Assembly (NCBI GenBank): GCA_964492065.1
Contig: CAZBHH010000009.1
Span: 35,967-99,966, forward strand
Length of the DNA stretch: 64,000 nt
From: JADKAC01 sp964492065
GTDB taxonomy: Bacteria; Bacteroidota; Bacteroidia; Chitinophagales; BACL12
Direction of reading: 5' to 3'
The position numbers were made by a program, and so were the translations under genes. Below are positions 35,399 through 45,002 of the stretch, in pieces; the first letter of the stretch is position 1, and each line of letters opens with the position of its first letter. The notes below the pieces were generated by a model that had not been told where the DNA came from, searched no databases, and saw only the letters and a program-made list of their open reading frames with translations.

Positions 35399-35428
35399 TT
35401 TGTCTTCGCCCGTCAAGTGGTAACTTTG
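35399..35428 (+). promoter_or_regulatory. Promoter of the FAH-family gene
   Basis: TTTG at 35399-35402, 18-base spacer, TAACTTTG at 35421-35428, then 7 bases to the ATG at 35436. Predicts a leader of only a few bases. Confidence 0.6.
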
Positions 35429-35435
35429 TCCCTCA

Positions 35436-36044
35436 ATGAAAATTTTTTGTGTGGGAAGAAATTACGGTGCGCATGCCCTTGAATTGAATAATGCGATTCC
35501 GGACGTTCCCGTTATTTTCATGAAACCGCCTACTGCCGTACTCAAAGGCAATGATTTCTATCTGCCGGACTTTACCAATGACCTGCAATTTGAATGTGAA
35601 TTGCTGTTGCGCATCGGCAAAAACGGAAAATATATTGATCCGGCATTTGCCTACAGGTATATTGATGCCTTGTCGGTGGGAATCGACTTTACGGCCCGCG
35701 ATATCCAGTCGCAACTTAAGCAAAATGGGTTGCCCTGGGAAATTGCCAAGGCGTTTGACAACTCCGCAGTAGTGGGAAATTGGCATACGCTAAGCAACGA
35801 AACTGATTTTTCTCACATCCAATTCAAAATGAAACGAAATGATGCACTTGTGCAACAGGGTAACAGCGGCGACATGCTATTCAGCATCCCGAAAATTATC
35901 AGTTATATATCCGGTTTTTTCACCTTGCAGAAAGGAGATGTCGTTTTTACCGGAACGCCCCAGGGTGTTGGACAGGTAAACACAGGAGACGTATTCACAG
36001 GGTTTTTGGCGGAGAAAACGGTTTTTGAAATACAGGTGAAATAA
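35436..36044 (+). CDS. Fumarylacetoacetate hydrolase family protein
   Basis: 202 residues, short FAHD1-like form. Metal-binding pattern FECELLLRIG (Glu-x-Glu) and a later GIDFTARDIQSQLK Asp, with the substrate-loop KAFDNSAVVG and the C-terminal GDVVFTGTPQGVGQV. Members hydrolyse acylpyruvates or decarboxylate oxaloacetate. It ends 9 bases before the E1 fusion gene and is probably co-transcribed with it. Confidence 0.92.
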   Translation: MKIFCVGRNYGAHALELNNAIPDVPVIFMKPPTAVLKGNDFYLPDFTNDLQFECELLLRIGKNGKYIDPAFAYRYIDALSVGIDFTARDIQSQLKQNGLPWEIAKAFDNSAVVGNWHTLSNETDFSHIQFKMKRNDALVQQGNSGDMLFSIPKIISYISGFFTLQKGDVVFTGTPQGVGQVNTGDVFTGFLAEKTVFEIQVK

Positions 36045-36053
36045 CACAGAACC

Positions 36054-38132
36054 ATGGCGCAGCAACAATTATTGGAAAGGGTTAACAAACAATCGCTGAT
36101 TAAGGCCTTTGCCCTGATGTACACCAGCAAGGTGTTAAGTGATTTGTTTAATGAGAACAGGCAGATATGTTATTACGTGCACGCCAATAGCCGCGGTCAT
36201 GAAGCAATTCAACTTGCAACTGCCATGCAATTAAAAGCGGCGGACTGGGTGAGTTTGTATTACCGGGATGATGCATTTCTCCTGGGGATGGGTTGGAAGC
36301 CCGAGGAGATACTCATGCAGTTAATCGCTAAAAAAGCCGACCCGTTCTCGGGTGGCCGCAGTTATTATTGCCATCCCAGCTACCGGGGGCCCGATAAACC
36401 GCAGATGATTCATCAATCTTCCGCCACCGGTATGCAGGCAATTCCCTCTACGGGTATTGCACAGGGCATTAAATATATGACGCAACAAGGGCTGCTGGAT
36501 TCCGCTGCCGACAACCCGGTAGTTGTTTGCTCTATTGGCGATAGTGCAGTGACGGAAGGTGAAGTAGCCGAAGCGCTCCAATTTGCCGCATTACATCAAT
36601 TGCCGATAATCTATTTGATTCAGGATAACGACTGGGGTATTTCCGTAACCAGTACCGAGTCCCGGGCAATGAATGCCTATGAATACGCCGCAGGGTTTAA
36701 AGGTTTAAAACGGGTACAGGTAAACGGCAGCGATTTCGTCGAGTGCTGGCAAACGATGCAGTCTGTAATCGGCCATGTGCGTGTCAATCGCTCTCCGGTT
36801 TTAGTACATGCAAAAGTTCCGCTGCTAAACCACCATACGTCCGGTGTGCGCATGGAGATGTACCGGCCGGAAAAGGATATTGAAGAGCACCGCACCCGGG
36901 ACCCGCTGCCAATTCTCAGGGAAACACTTTTGGAATACGGAATTTCAAACGACGAACTGGAAACTATTCAAGGCGAAATTGAAAATACTACCAGGCAGGC
37001 TTTTCATAAAGCTATAGAGGCAGAAGAACCCGATTCATCGACGTTGGAACAGCACGTTTTCGCACCGGCCTCCATTACCGAAGAACAGGGAGTACGGGAG
37101 CCGCAAGGCGCCGAACCTATCATTATGGTGGATGCCGCTTTGCATGCAATGCAGGACATCCTGGAGAAGCATCCCGAGGCATTATTTTACGGGCAGGATG
37201 TGGGAGGCCGGCTGGGCGGTGTATTCCGGGAAGCTGCGAATCTCGCACAGAAATACGGCAGGCACAGGGTGTTCAATACGCCCATCCAGGAGGCGTATAT
37301 CGTAGGTTCTACGGCGGGTATGAGCGCTGTGGGAGCCGTGCCTATCGTCGAAATTCAGTTTGCAGACTACTTATGGCCGGCGATGAATCAGTTGGTATGC
37401 GAGATTTCGAAATCCTGCTACCTCACCAATGGCAAGTGGCCGGTAAACAATATCGTTCGCATACCCATTGGCGCTTATGGTTCGGGCGGACCATACCACA
37501 GCGGCTCATTTGAATCCGTCCTCACGGCGCTCAAAGGCATTAAAGTGGTCTATCCATCCAATGCCGCCGATATGAAGGGGTTGTTAAAAGGCGCTTTCTA
37601 CGATCCCAATCCCATTATTATGTTTGAGCATAAAGGACTGTATTGGAGCAAAGTGCCGGGCACGCAAGCCGCCAAATGCCCCGAACCCGACAAAGATTAC
37701 ATCGTCCCCATCGGCAAGGCGAGAATTTATCAGTCTGTTGATGCAGAAAAAATTCAAGCCGGCGAGACATGTGTGGTAATTTCATACGGAATGGGCATAC
37801 ACTGGGCTTTAAATGCCTCCAGGAAATTCCCCGGCAGGGTGGAAATTTTAGACCTGCGCACGCTTTCTCCCTACGATTGGCAAGCAATTGAACAATCGGT
37901 GATGCGGCATAACAAATGTTTTGTGCTGACGGAAGAACCCCTGATGAACTCCTTTGCGCAAGCCCTCGCCGGAAGAATCGGTTCAGAATGTTTTAAATAC
38001 CTCGATGCACCGGTTCAACTGCTGGGTTCAAAAAATTTACCGGCTGTTCCGTTGAACTCAGGCCTGGAAAAGGCTATGATTCCCAATGCGCAACTGGTTG
38101 AAGAAACCATTGAAGCCTTGCTCAACTGGTAA
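36054..38132 (+). CDS. Branched-chain 2-oxoacid dehydrogenase E1, alpha and beta subunits fused
   Basis: 692 residues combining both E1 subunits. The alpha part (about 1-345) binds thiamine pyrophosphate: GDSAVTEG (162-169) and QDNDWGIS. The beta part (about 355-692) has FYGQDVGGRLGGVFREA, IVEIQFADYLWPAMNQL and VEILDLRTLSPYDW. Fused E1 proteins of this type are typical in Bacteroidota and act with separate E2/E3 subunits, oxidatively decarboxylating 2-oxoisovalerate and related acids. E2 and E3 are not in this window. Confidence 0.93.
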   Translation: MAQQQLLERVNKQSLIKAFALMYTSKVLSDLFNENRQICYYVHANSRGHEAIQLATAMQLKAADWVSLYYRDDAFLLGMGWKPEEILMQLIAKKADPFSGGRSYYCHPSYRGPDKPQMIHQSSATGMQAIPSTGIAQGIKYMTQQGLLDSAADNPVVVCSIGDSAVTEGEVAEALQFAALHQLPIIYLIQDNDWGISVTSTESRAMNAYEYAAGFKGLKRVQVNGSDFVECWQTMQSVIGHVRVNRSPVLVHAKVPLLNHHTSGVRMEMYRPEKDIEEHRTRDPLPILRETLLEYGISNDELETIQGEIENTTRQAFHKAIEAEEPDSSTLEQHVFAPASITEEQGVREPQGAEPIIMVDAALHAMQDILEKHPEALFYGQDVGGRLGGVFREAANLAQKYGRHRVFNTPIQEAYIVGSTAGMSAVGAVPIVEIQFADYLWPAMNQLVCEISKSCYLTNGKWPVNNIVRIPIGAYGSGGPYHSGSFESVLTALKGIKVVYPSNAADMKGLLKGAFYDPNPIIMFEHKGLYWSKVPGTQAAKCPEPDKDYIVPIGKARIYQSVDAEKIQAGETCVVISYGMGIHWALNASRKFPGRVEILDLRTLSPYDWQAIEQSVMRHNKCFVLTEEPLMNSFAQALAGRIGSECFKYLDAPVQLLGSKNLPAVPLNSGLEKAMIPNAQLVEETIEALLNW

Positions 38133-38147
38133 CTTTAATTTAAAAAT

Positions 38148-38193
38148 AAACAGCGATGTGAGTTTTATTGTAAATCCCGCATCGCTGTTTTTG
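38148..38193. terminator. Probable bidirectional terminator between convergent genes
   Basis: Perfect 11-bp stem (38148-38158 with 38180-38190), 21-base loop, T-rich on the plus strand (38188-38193) and T-rich on the opposite side as well. Confidence 0.75.
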
Positions 38194-38210
38194 TTAATAA
38201 GCGAAACTCG

Positions 38211-40625
38211 TTATTCCAATACGAGTTTTTTCAAAATACTATTCTCTCCCGTCTGCACTTTTAGAAAATAATATCCCGGTACTGCATGTGTTAAGGTAAT
38301 ATACCAACCGGTACTATCGTATTGCGTTGCCGAAAACAATACCGGCTGCCCCAATGTATTCAGTATTGCAATATCCGCAATTTGTACCTGTACACCACAC
38401 TGCAACATAAAGGATGCATGTGCGGGGTTTGGGTAAATCTGTATTGTTGGCCCGTTTGCCGCACCAATGGTTGTCGAAATGCCGATGGTCTTACACTCTT
38501 CATCGCTTGCCGTTGCATTTGTCGCCGTTAAACAGACTGTGTATTCACCCTCGGCTGCATAGGTATGCAATGGATTTTGCACTGTGGAAATTGCAGAACC
38601 ATCGCCGAAATCCCAGCTCCATGCAGTGGGAGCATTTAAGCTCACATCCGTAAAATTCACATCCAGTCCGGCAGCCGTAAAAGTAAAATTCGCAACCGGC
38701 GCAGGGAGTGCATTGGCAATGACAACAGTGCCGCAATGCGTATCCGAACCCAAGCCGTTTGTCGCCGTCAGGCACACATTATAAGTGGCGTTCGCCAGGT
38801 AAGTATGCGTCGGATTTTGCAGATCGCTGCTTCCGCCATCGCCAAAATTCCAAGACCAGGAAGTGGGGGTATTGGCAGACAGATCGGTAAAGGTTACAAC
38901 CGGGTCGCCGGCGCTTGACCAAAGAGCCTCGGGAGCCAAAGGTAAGAGCACCTCCACACAAGAGCTGTCTGAACCGTAGGGATTGCTCACAAACAGGCAG
39001 ACGGTAAAGCTACCGCCTCCGGTATATATATGAGTGGGATTTTCAAAAGTACTGGTACCTCCATCGCCGAACTCCCAGTAATAACAATTGAAATTATCTG
39101 TAGATGTGTTTGTGAATGCGACACTCGAGCCGGTTACTTCGTAGGTGAATGCAGCCGTCGGCAATTGCGGAATAAAATCGGATTCCTCAAAGCTGCGGTA
39201 ATAGATGTAGTTCGTATCGATGGGATCGGCTTCCGCCGCTACCGAACCGGGTTGACCGTCTTGCTGCCATATTGCATGCACCTTGCCGTCATACACCCTG
39301 TCGTTGACAAACAGGAAAAAGTTTTCACGTTCGAGTTCAGCGGTGTTTGTCAAATTATTGGGAGTGCTCCATGTGCTTCCGCCATCATCGGAGTACATTC
39401 CAAAAATATCCCTGCGTGATTGCGCAGAGCTATATGCCGGATCGTCGAATAAATCGGTGTATTCGATTTCCATTGTATAGAGTAAATAAATTCTGCCCGT
39501 TTCAGGATCCCATGCCGCTGCCGGGCTGGTAGTCACGCCCGCATAGCGATAGGTAAACAAATACACCCCGATTCCCGCATTGGGATCACCGGCGCAATCA
39601 TCGTTGTTCCAGTCCATCAGGGTTTCAATTTTCTCGGCTGCATCCATGCCGGTCTTCCAATGCCATAATCCCCAGTCGTTTTTGACATACGTATAAATGC
39701 CAGCACCCGATTCGCTGTATATACCGGTGTATCCGGCAAACACGTGAATGGTGCCGTCATCCTCCATAATCATGTCGATATAACCGTCATTGGTCTTTAT
39801 GGTATCAGCGCTGCTGTCGCCGTCGATATCTGAAATTACCGTACCTGTGTAAGCATCGATAGGAAAATCAATTATTACCTGGTAATCCCAGGAGCCGTCA
39901 TTGCCATAATCATCGGAGTGCAATAGAAACAAATCCGAGTTGGGGATACCCACCAGGACATATACATCGGCGCCATGCACTTTAATCTGGTAAGTTTCCG
40001 CCGCCGTCGTACTTCCCGAATTCAGACCCGGAAAACCATAGGCATCCGTTAAAAACGGTAAGGTATAATTCAAGACCGCCCACGTATTTCCGCCATCATC
40101 CGAACGGGAGAAATAAATAGCCGTCGGCGGGTTTGCATTCGCATGTACCACGTAGATATCGTCTGTGCCCGCCGGACAGTCCGCCATAGGCCAATACCCT
40201 TCCAACAGGTATGAGCCATCCAACTCGGTCCAGGCAGTGCTGCCGATTGCGTCATTCGCAAACAAATTCATGGTGGGCGGCGAGGCGCCGTTATGCGCTA
40301 ACACGACCTCGTGATCCTCAACGGTGATTAATTCGCCAAATCCCGTTTTCAGGGATTCTACCCTTTCCGTTGGCATTGCCCCCCATGATGTTCCGTCAAA
40401 GTGATTGTAAAACATACCCCGGTCTGGCCAGGTGGTGCCGCTGACATAATCCGTTGAGCCCGTCCAAAGAGTAGAAATACTGCCGTCGTCATAGACTTTA
40501 ATCCGATTCTTGGATCCGTTATTCGTCTGTACATCATACGATGATTTGCCGATAATCACCTGAGATTGCATTTCAAAAGCCAATACGACCGATAAGAAAA
40601 TGAGTAAATACAGTTTCATATGCAT
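38211..40625 (-). CDS. Large secreted Asp-box / PKD-repeat protein with T9SS sorting domain
   Basis: 804 residues. Signal peptide MHMKLYLLIFLSVVLAFEMQSQ. Residues ~25-470 look like a sialidase-type beta-propeller: Asp-box motifs SDDGGNTW and SDDGGSTW and a partial one (SDDYGNDGSW). Three PKD domains follow at about 495-560, 570-640 and 645-715, each with W-x-FGDG and a conserved Cys pair (for example FGDGGSSDLQNPTHTY). The final ~75 residues (IQIYPNPAHASF...LKKLVLE) are a type A sorting domain. Catalytic residues of true sialidases are not evident; it may be a binding or adhesin protein. Monocistronic by layout. Confidence 0.87.
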   Translation of the reverse strand: MHMKLYLLIFLSVVLAFEMQSQVIIGKSSYDVQTNNGSKNRIKVYDDGSISTLWTGSTDYVSGTTWPDRGMFYNHFDGTSWGAMPTERVESLKTGFGELITVEDHEVVLAHNGASPPTMNLFANDAIGSTAWTELDGSYLLEGYWPMADCPAGTDDIYVVHANANPPTAIYFSRSDDGGNTWAVLNYTLPFLTDAYGFPGLNSGSTTAAETYQIKVHGADVYVLVGIPNSDLFLLHSDDYGNDGSWDYQVIIDFPIDAYTGTVISDIDGDSSADTIKTNDGYIDMIMEDDGTIHVFAGYTGIYSESGAGIYTYVKNDWGLWHWKTGMDAAEKIETLMDWNNDDCAGDPNAGIGVYLFTYRYAGVTTSPAAAWDPETGRIYLLYTMEIEYTDLFDDPAYSSAQSRRDIFGMYSDDGGSTWSTPNNLTNTAELERENFFLFVNDRVYDGKVHAIWQQDGQPGSVAAEADPIDTNYIYYRSFEESDFIPQLPTAAFTYEVTGSSVAFTNTSTDNFNCYYWEFGDGGTSTFENPTHIYTGGGSFTVCLFVSNPYGSDSSCVEVLLPLAPEALWSSAGDPVVTFTDLSANTPTSWSWNFGDGGSSDLQNPTHTYLANATYNVCLTATNGLGSDTHCGTVVIANALPAPVANFTFTAAGLDVNFTDVSLNAPTAWSWDFGDGSAISTVQNPLHTYAAEGEYTVCLTATNATASDEECKTIGISTTIGAANGPTIQIYPNPAHASFMLQCGVQVQIADIAILNTLGQPVLFSATQYDSTGWYITLTHAVPGYYFLKVQTGENSILKKLVLE

Positions 40626-40691
40626 TGATTTATGTGTGAATCGGATATAATATTAACACTTCCCGCAATGCAAAGCAACAATACCCGCAAT

Positions 40692-40723
40692 TTTGAAATA
40701 GCACCGTGTAAGTCGTAACTTTG
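40692..40723 (+). promoter_or_regulatory. Promoter of trhO
   Basis: TTTG 40692-40695, 20-base spacer, TAACTTTG 40716-40723. About 50 bases of leader before the ATG at 40774. Confidence 0.6.
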
Positions 40724-40773
40724 AGTTGTTGAAAATTTTATCCTGCATATAACAGGACACTAAATTTCAGAAT

Positions 40774-41817
40774 ATGGCATATTTACACAATCGCATCTCT
40801 CATGCGGAGTTGAAACAACAATTGTTGCAGGAAACCGAAAAGCGCATTACCATTTCATTTTACTGTTATTTCCCGATTGAAGATCCCGTTGAACTGCGCA
40901 ATACGTGGTTTGCAGCACTCTCGGCTTTGAAAGTCTTCGGCCGCATATACATTGCCCGGGAGGGCGTCAATGCGCAAATCAGTGTACCCGAATCGGGATT
41001 TGAAAAATTGCGCACGTTCATATACGGCCATGAACCGTTAAACAATTTACGGTTGAATATCGCTGTAGATGATAATGGCAAATCATTTTGGGTATTAAAG
41101 ATAAAAGTGCGCAATAAAATTGTCGCCGACGGGATAACAGATCCGGGATTCGATATGCGTAAAAAAGGGCGCTACGTGAATGCCGAAACATTTAATGCAC
41201 TGAGCGCTGACCCGCAGACCATTATCGTTGATATGCGCAATCACTACGAATACGAAGTAGGTCATTTTGAAAATGCCATTGAAATACCTTCCGACACATT
41301 TCGCGAACAATTGCCAATGGCAGTGGAGATGTTGCGGGATAAAAAAGATGCGCCCATCATCATGTACTGTACGGGAGGTATCCGCTGTGAAAAAGCCAGC
41401 GCATGGATGTTACACAATGGGTTTAAGAATGTATTTCACCTGGAGGGCGGTATCATTCACTATGCAAATACGGTAAGAGAGAAAGGGCTGGAGAATAAAT
41501 TTACCGGTAAAAATTTCGTGTTCGACGATCGCCTCGGCGAGCGGATCGACGGCGCAGTAATTGCACGGTGTCACCAGTGCGGCGCTCCTTGTGATTCTCA
41601 CACCAACTGCGTGAACCCGGCCTGCCACCTGCTCTTTATCCAGTGCGAAGCGTGCAGGGAGAAATACGCCGGTTGTTGCAGCAGCGCATGTATGGATGTT
41701 ATCCGGCTGCCCGAAGAAGAACAAATGCGCATTCGCCGGGGTATTGATAAAGGTCAGAACATTTTCAATAAATCAAAAGCGAGGCTCAGGCCGAAAATTA
41801 TCCCGCCTGCAAATTAA
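40774..41817 (+). CDS. trhO: tRNA uridine(34) hydroxylase, rhodanese family
   Basis: 347 residues. Three parts: an N-terminal ferredoxin-like domain (SFYCYFPIEDPVELRN, YIAREGVNAQIS), a central rhodanese (DMRNHYEYEVGHFENAIEI; catalytic Cys199 in YCTGGIRCEKAS), and a Cys-rich C-terminus with several C-x2-C pairs (CHQCGAPC, CEACREKYAGCC). TrhO (YceA, UPF0176) makes 5-hydroxyuridine at wobble position 34 with oxygen. Monocistronic; the response regulator starts 70 bases later. Confidence 0.94.
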   Translation: MAYLHNRISHAELKQQLLQETEKRITISFYCYFPIEDPVELRNTWFAALSALKVFGRIYIAREGVNAQISVPESGFEKLRTFIYGHEPLNNLRLNIAVDDNGKSFWVLKIKVRNKIVADGITDPGFDMRKKGRYVNAETFNALSADPQTIIVDMRNHYEYEVGHFENAIEIPSDTFREQLPMAVEMLRDKKDAPIIMYCTGGIRCEKASAWMLHNGFKNVFHLEGGIIHYANTVREKGLENKFTGKNFVFDDRLGERIDGAVIARCHQCGAPCDSHTNCVNPACHLLFIQCEACREKYAGCCSSACMDVIRLPEEEQMRIRRGIDKGQNIFNKSKARLRPKIIPPAN

Positions 41818-41887
41818 ATTGCCATTAAAAACCGGGGATTTTACAACATAATTTTCAAAATTTCTTTTCTTACATGGAAATTTACGT

Positions 41888-42565
41888 ATGCATATACTTG
41901 TAATTGAAGATGAACCGAAAGTGGCTTCCTTTTTAAAAGAGGGATTGACGTCCAGCGGATATGAGGCCGATGTCGTGTTTGACGGTGAGATGGGTAAAAA
42001 AATGATCTTGCAAAACAACTACGATGTCGTCATAATGGATATTATCATTCCGTATATCAACGGCATTGATCTTTGCAAGCAAATACGGGAGGTTAAACCC
42101 ATGCTGCCTATTCTGATGCTCACCGCATTAGGTACGATGGAAGATAAGATTGCGGGTTTTGATGCAGGTGCCGATGACTATTTACTGAAACCCTTTGAAT
42201 TTGCCGAATTACTCGCTCGCATCAAAGCGCTGTCTAAACGGGCAAAAGGTGTAGTTGAAACTTCCAATGCACTGCAGGTAGGCGACCTGGTTTTAGACCT
42301 CGACAAAAAATACGCAATCCGCGAAGGAAAAATTATTGAACTCACCGCTAAGGAATTTGCGCTGCTGGAATACCTGATGCGCAATAAAGGCAGGGTGGTT
42401 TCCCGGTCGGATATTTCAGAAAAGGTATGGGATATACACTTTGATACCGGAACCAATGTGGTGGAAGTGTATATTAATATTTTGAGGAAAAAAATTGATA
42501 AGGATTTTGAAAACAAGATGATAGTTACACGTATCGGTTTAGGATATATGCTAAAAGAAGACTGA
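41888..42565 (+). CDS. OmpR/PhoB-family response regulator
   Basis: 225 residues. Receiver domain with acidic pair IEDEP (6-10), phosphoacceptor Asp51 in VIMDIIIPY, and conserved Lys in LLKPFEFAEL. Winged-helix DNA-binding domain from about 128 to 222 (KEFALLEYLMRNKGRVVSRSDI ... VVEVYINILRKKID). Paired with the histidine kinase one base downstream, so the two form a two-component system. Target genes unknown; the coiled-coil gene at 44.0 kb is a candidate. Confidence 0.95.
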   Translation: MHILVIEDEPKVASFLKEGLTSSGYEADVVFDGEMGKKMILQNNYDVVIMDIIIPYINGIDLCKQIREVKPMLPILMLTALGTMEDKIAGFDAGADDYLLKPFEFAELLARIKALSKRAKGVVETSNALQVGDLVLDLDKKYAIREGKIIELTAKEFALLEYLMRNKGRVVSRSDISEKVWDIHFDTGTNVVEVYINILRKKIDKDFENKMIVTRIGLGYMLKED

Positions 42566-42566
42566 C

Positions 42567-43934
42567 ATGCAAATCCGCCAGCGGTTATCGTATCAGTTCA
42601 TTTTTATCGTTTTTGTAATACTGCTGCTGTTTTCCGTTTCCATTTACCTGATGTCGGCAAACTACAGAAAGACAATTTTCTATGAGCGCCTCGAATCCAA
42701 AGGGCGCAGTATTGCAAACCTGCTGTTGGAAGTGGATGAAGTGGATGCCGGCCTGCTGTATAAAATGGAAAATGCAAACCCGGTAACCCTGCCCAATGAA
42801 AATATTATCATTTTCAATTATCAGAACGATACATTATTTGCAACACCAGATCACTTTGAATTACACATCGACCAGGCATTGTTAGACAATATCCGGTTAA
42901 ATGAAAAAATAAAATTTAACCAGGGCGAATACGAGGTTATCGGATTTCTCCTGACCAGCCGTTACAACCGGTTCGTGGTAATAGCCGGTGCGGTTGACAG
43001 CTTTGGCAAGCAGCGGTTGCACTATTTGCGCAATATTATAATCATTGCCTTCAGCGCTTTCCTGGTAGTATTAATCATTGTCGGAAATTTATTTGCCCGC
43101 CAGGCGCTGCGACCGATTTCCAACGTAATTCGCCAAATGCAGAATATTTCCGCCAGCAGCATGAACCTGCGCCTGAATGAAGGCAATGACGATGAAATCG
43201 CTCAATTGTCATCCACATTTAATCAAATGCTGAACCGGCTCGAAACAGCTTTCAGCATTCAGAAAAATTTTATCGCCGATGCATCTCACGAAATGCGCAC
43301 ACCATTAACTTCCATTACCGGGCAACTCGAAGTATTGTTATTGCAAAGCAGGAGCATCGATGAGTATAAGAAAGCAATACTTTCGGTCCTGGATGATATT
43401 AAACAGATGAACCGCACTTCCGACAGATTATTGCTCCTTGCACAGGCGAATTCAGAAACAGCGATATCCGCATTGCAACCGGTGCGCATTGACGACATCG
43501 TCTGGAAAGCCCGCAGCGAATTGATTAAATACAATCCGGACTACAACTCCGCCGTCGTGCTCGATGAAAATTTAAATGCCTCGCAGATGATAATTGCCGG
43601 CAATGAAATTTTACTTACAACAGCCATATTCAATCTCATGGAAAACAGTTGTAAGTATTCCGAGAATAAAACTTCGCATCTTGCTCTCATGCCGGCAGAC
43701 TCTCATATAAAACTCGTATTCAGCGATACCGGCATCGGCATCAGCCAATCCGATCTTAAAAACCTCACACAACCGTTTTACCGCGGTAAAAATATCGGCA
43801 ATAAAAAAGGGCACGGCATCGGGCTGTCTATCGTAGAACGCATTATTCAAATACATGCCGGAACTATGACCATTACATCCGAAGAGGGAAAAGGTACAAC
43901 AATACTGGTTGTACTGCCACTGGTTGTAAATTAA
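42567..43934 (+). CDS. HAMP-domain sensor histidine kinase
   Basis: 455 residues. Two membrane helices (about 8-30 and 155-176) frame a ~125-residue extracytoplasmic sensor. HAMP about 177-230 (ARQALRPISNVIRQM), HisKA with phosphorylated His241 in ADASHEMRTPLTS, then the ATPase with N box NLMENSCKYS, G1 SDTGIGIS and G2 KGHGIGLSIVERI. Starts one base after the response regulator's stop. The sensor region has no domain I recognise. Confidence 0.95.
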   Translation: MQIRQRLSYQFIFIVFVILLLFSVSIYLMSANYRKTIFYERLESKGRSIANLLLEVDEVDAGLLYKMENANPVTLPNENIIIFNYQNDTLFATPDHFELHIDQALLDNIRLNEKIKFNQGEYEVIGFLLTSRYNRFVVIAGAVDSFGKQRLHYLRNIIIIAFSAFLVVLIIVGNLFARQALRPISNVIRQMQNISASSMNLRLNEGNDDEIAQLSSTFNQMLNRLETAFSIQKNFIADASHEMRTPLTSITGQLEVLLLQSRSIDEYKKAILSVLDDIKQMNRTSDRLLLLAQANSETAISALQPVRIDDIVWKARSELIKYNPDYNSAVVLDENLNASQMIIAGNEILLTTAIFNLMENSCKYSENKTSHLALMPADSHIKLVFSDTGIGISQSDLKNLTQPFYRGKNIGNKKGHGIGLSIVERIIQIHAGTMTITSEEGKGTTILVVLPLVVN

Positions 43935-44017
43935 AGATTTTTTAATGCACCGTTAATTCCGGCTTCATTTGGGCAACACAATTTTGCTGTATTCATTTAA
44001 CTCTTAATTGTGTAATT

Positions 44018-44905
44018 ATGAAGACTACCATTTCAAAAGCGACAATCCAGGCGACAATTGCAACAGCGCTTGTCACCGTATCCGTTGCCTGGGCTATTCT
44101 GCTGAGCGGAACTAACCATTCGCTTAAGAATGTATTGAACACGACAAAGCTCGAAAAAGAAAAATTGCTGTCAGAGAAAATTGCGACAGAGAAGGAATTA
44201 AAAAATACCGCCATGCTTTTGGAAGCGCAAAAGGGCAAAAACGAGGAAGCGGATAAATCTATTACAGCACTTCTCAAAGATATTGAAACGAAAGAGGCCG
44301 CCTTAAAAACGATTTCTTTCGACAATAAAAAAGCCCTGGAAAAAGAATACGCAAAATTGAAGCAAATCAAGTCGGAAATGGAAGCTTATCTAACGGACTT
44401 TAATCAAAAGACAGCGGCATTTGAAAGTACAATTCAAATACTGACAAATGAAAATGATCAGCTAAGTAAAACGATATATGCCTTGAAGGAAGAAAACCTC
44501 GACATCAGGAATAACCTGGCGCTGCTACAGGGTATGGCTGCGGACAATTATCTGGTTGAGGCCGGCAAGGGCAGGAAGGACAAGCTGACGATAAAAGCCC
44601 GGAAAACCGACAACATACAGATCAACTTTGCTATTCCCGGTTACCTGGACGATGCTGTGTCATGCACGATTACCACTCCCGACGGCCGGGTGCTGCATAG
44701 CCGGCAGGACAGCGGTTTCAGTTTTATCAACACCACTGAAGACGCATTACAGGCGAGCCTTTATGTTTCCGGAACGCAGGTGATAGCAACTCAAACCATT
44801 AAAATGATATATACACCGGATTTTAAATTAAAGCCGGGTATTTATGAGATTGATATCTATAGCAATAAAGTGCATATGGGCAACTGCAAGTTGCGATTGC
44901 AATAG
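44018..44905 (+). CDS. Membrane-anchored coiled-coil protein of unknown function
   Basis: 295 residues. One N-terminal hydrophobic segment (ATIATALVTVSVAWAILLSG) acts as signal anchor or signal peptide, a coiled coil spans about 35-185 (Glu/Lys/Leu heptads), and a C-terminal ~100-residue beta domain follows (KTDNIQINFAIPGYLDDAVSC, TTPDGRVLHSRQDSG, PGIYEIDIYSN). No family recognised. It is 83 bases after the kinase gene and ends at a strong terminator, so it may be part of the same locus. Possibly an envelope structural or sensing partner; inference only. Confidence 0.75.
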   Translation: MKTTISKATIQATIATALVTVSVAWAILLSGTNHSLKNVLNTTKLEKEKLLSEKIATEKELKNTAMLLEAQKGKNEEADKSITALLKDIETKEAALKTISFDNKKALEKEYAKLKQIKSEMEAYLTDFNQKTAAFESTIQILTNENDQLSKTIYALKEENLDIRNNLALLQGMAADNYLVEAGKGRKDKLTIKARKTDNIQINFAIPGYLDDAVSCTITTPDGRVLHSRQDSGFSFINTTEDALQASLYVSGTQVIATQTIKMIYTPDFKLKPGIYEIDIYSNKVHMGNCKLRLQ

Positions 44906-44928
44906 TCACATCGTTCACCTGTTCAGCG

Positions 44929-44974
44929 CAGCCTTCCCCCGTTTTTGGTTTTGCAGGGAAGGCTGTTGCTTTTA
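44929..44974 (+). terminator. Intrinsic terminator after the coiled-coil gene
   Basis: Perfect 10-bp stem (44929-44938 with 44956-44965), 17-base loop, T-rich tail interrupted by GC. Confidence 0.75.
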
Positions 44975-45002
44975 TGTAAACTGCAATTTGAGATAATAAC
45001 TG

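Noticed and set aside
38530..39100. Tandem DNA repeat in the PKD region
   Set aside because: The three PKD units are similar as protein but diverged at DNA level, so they are domain duplications and not a DNA repeat array.
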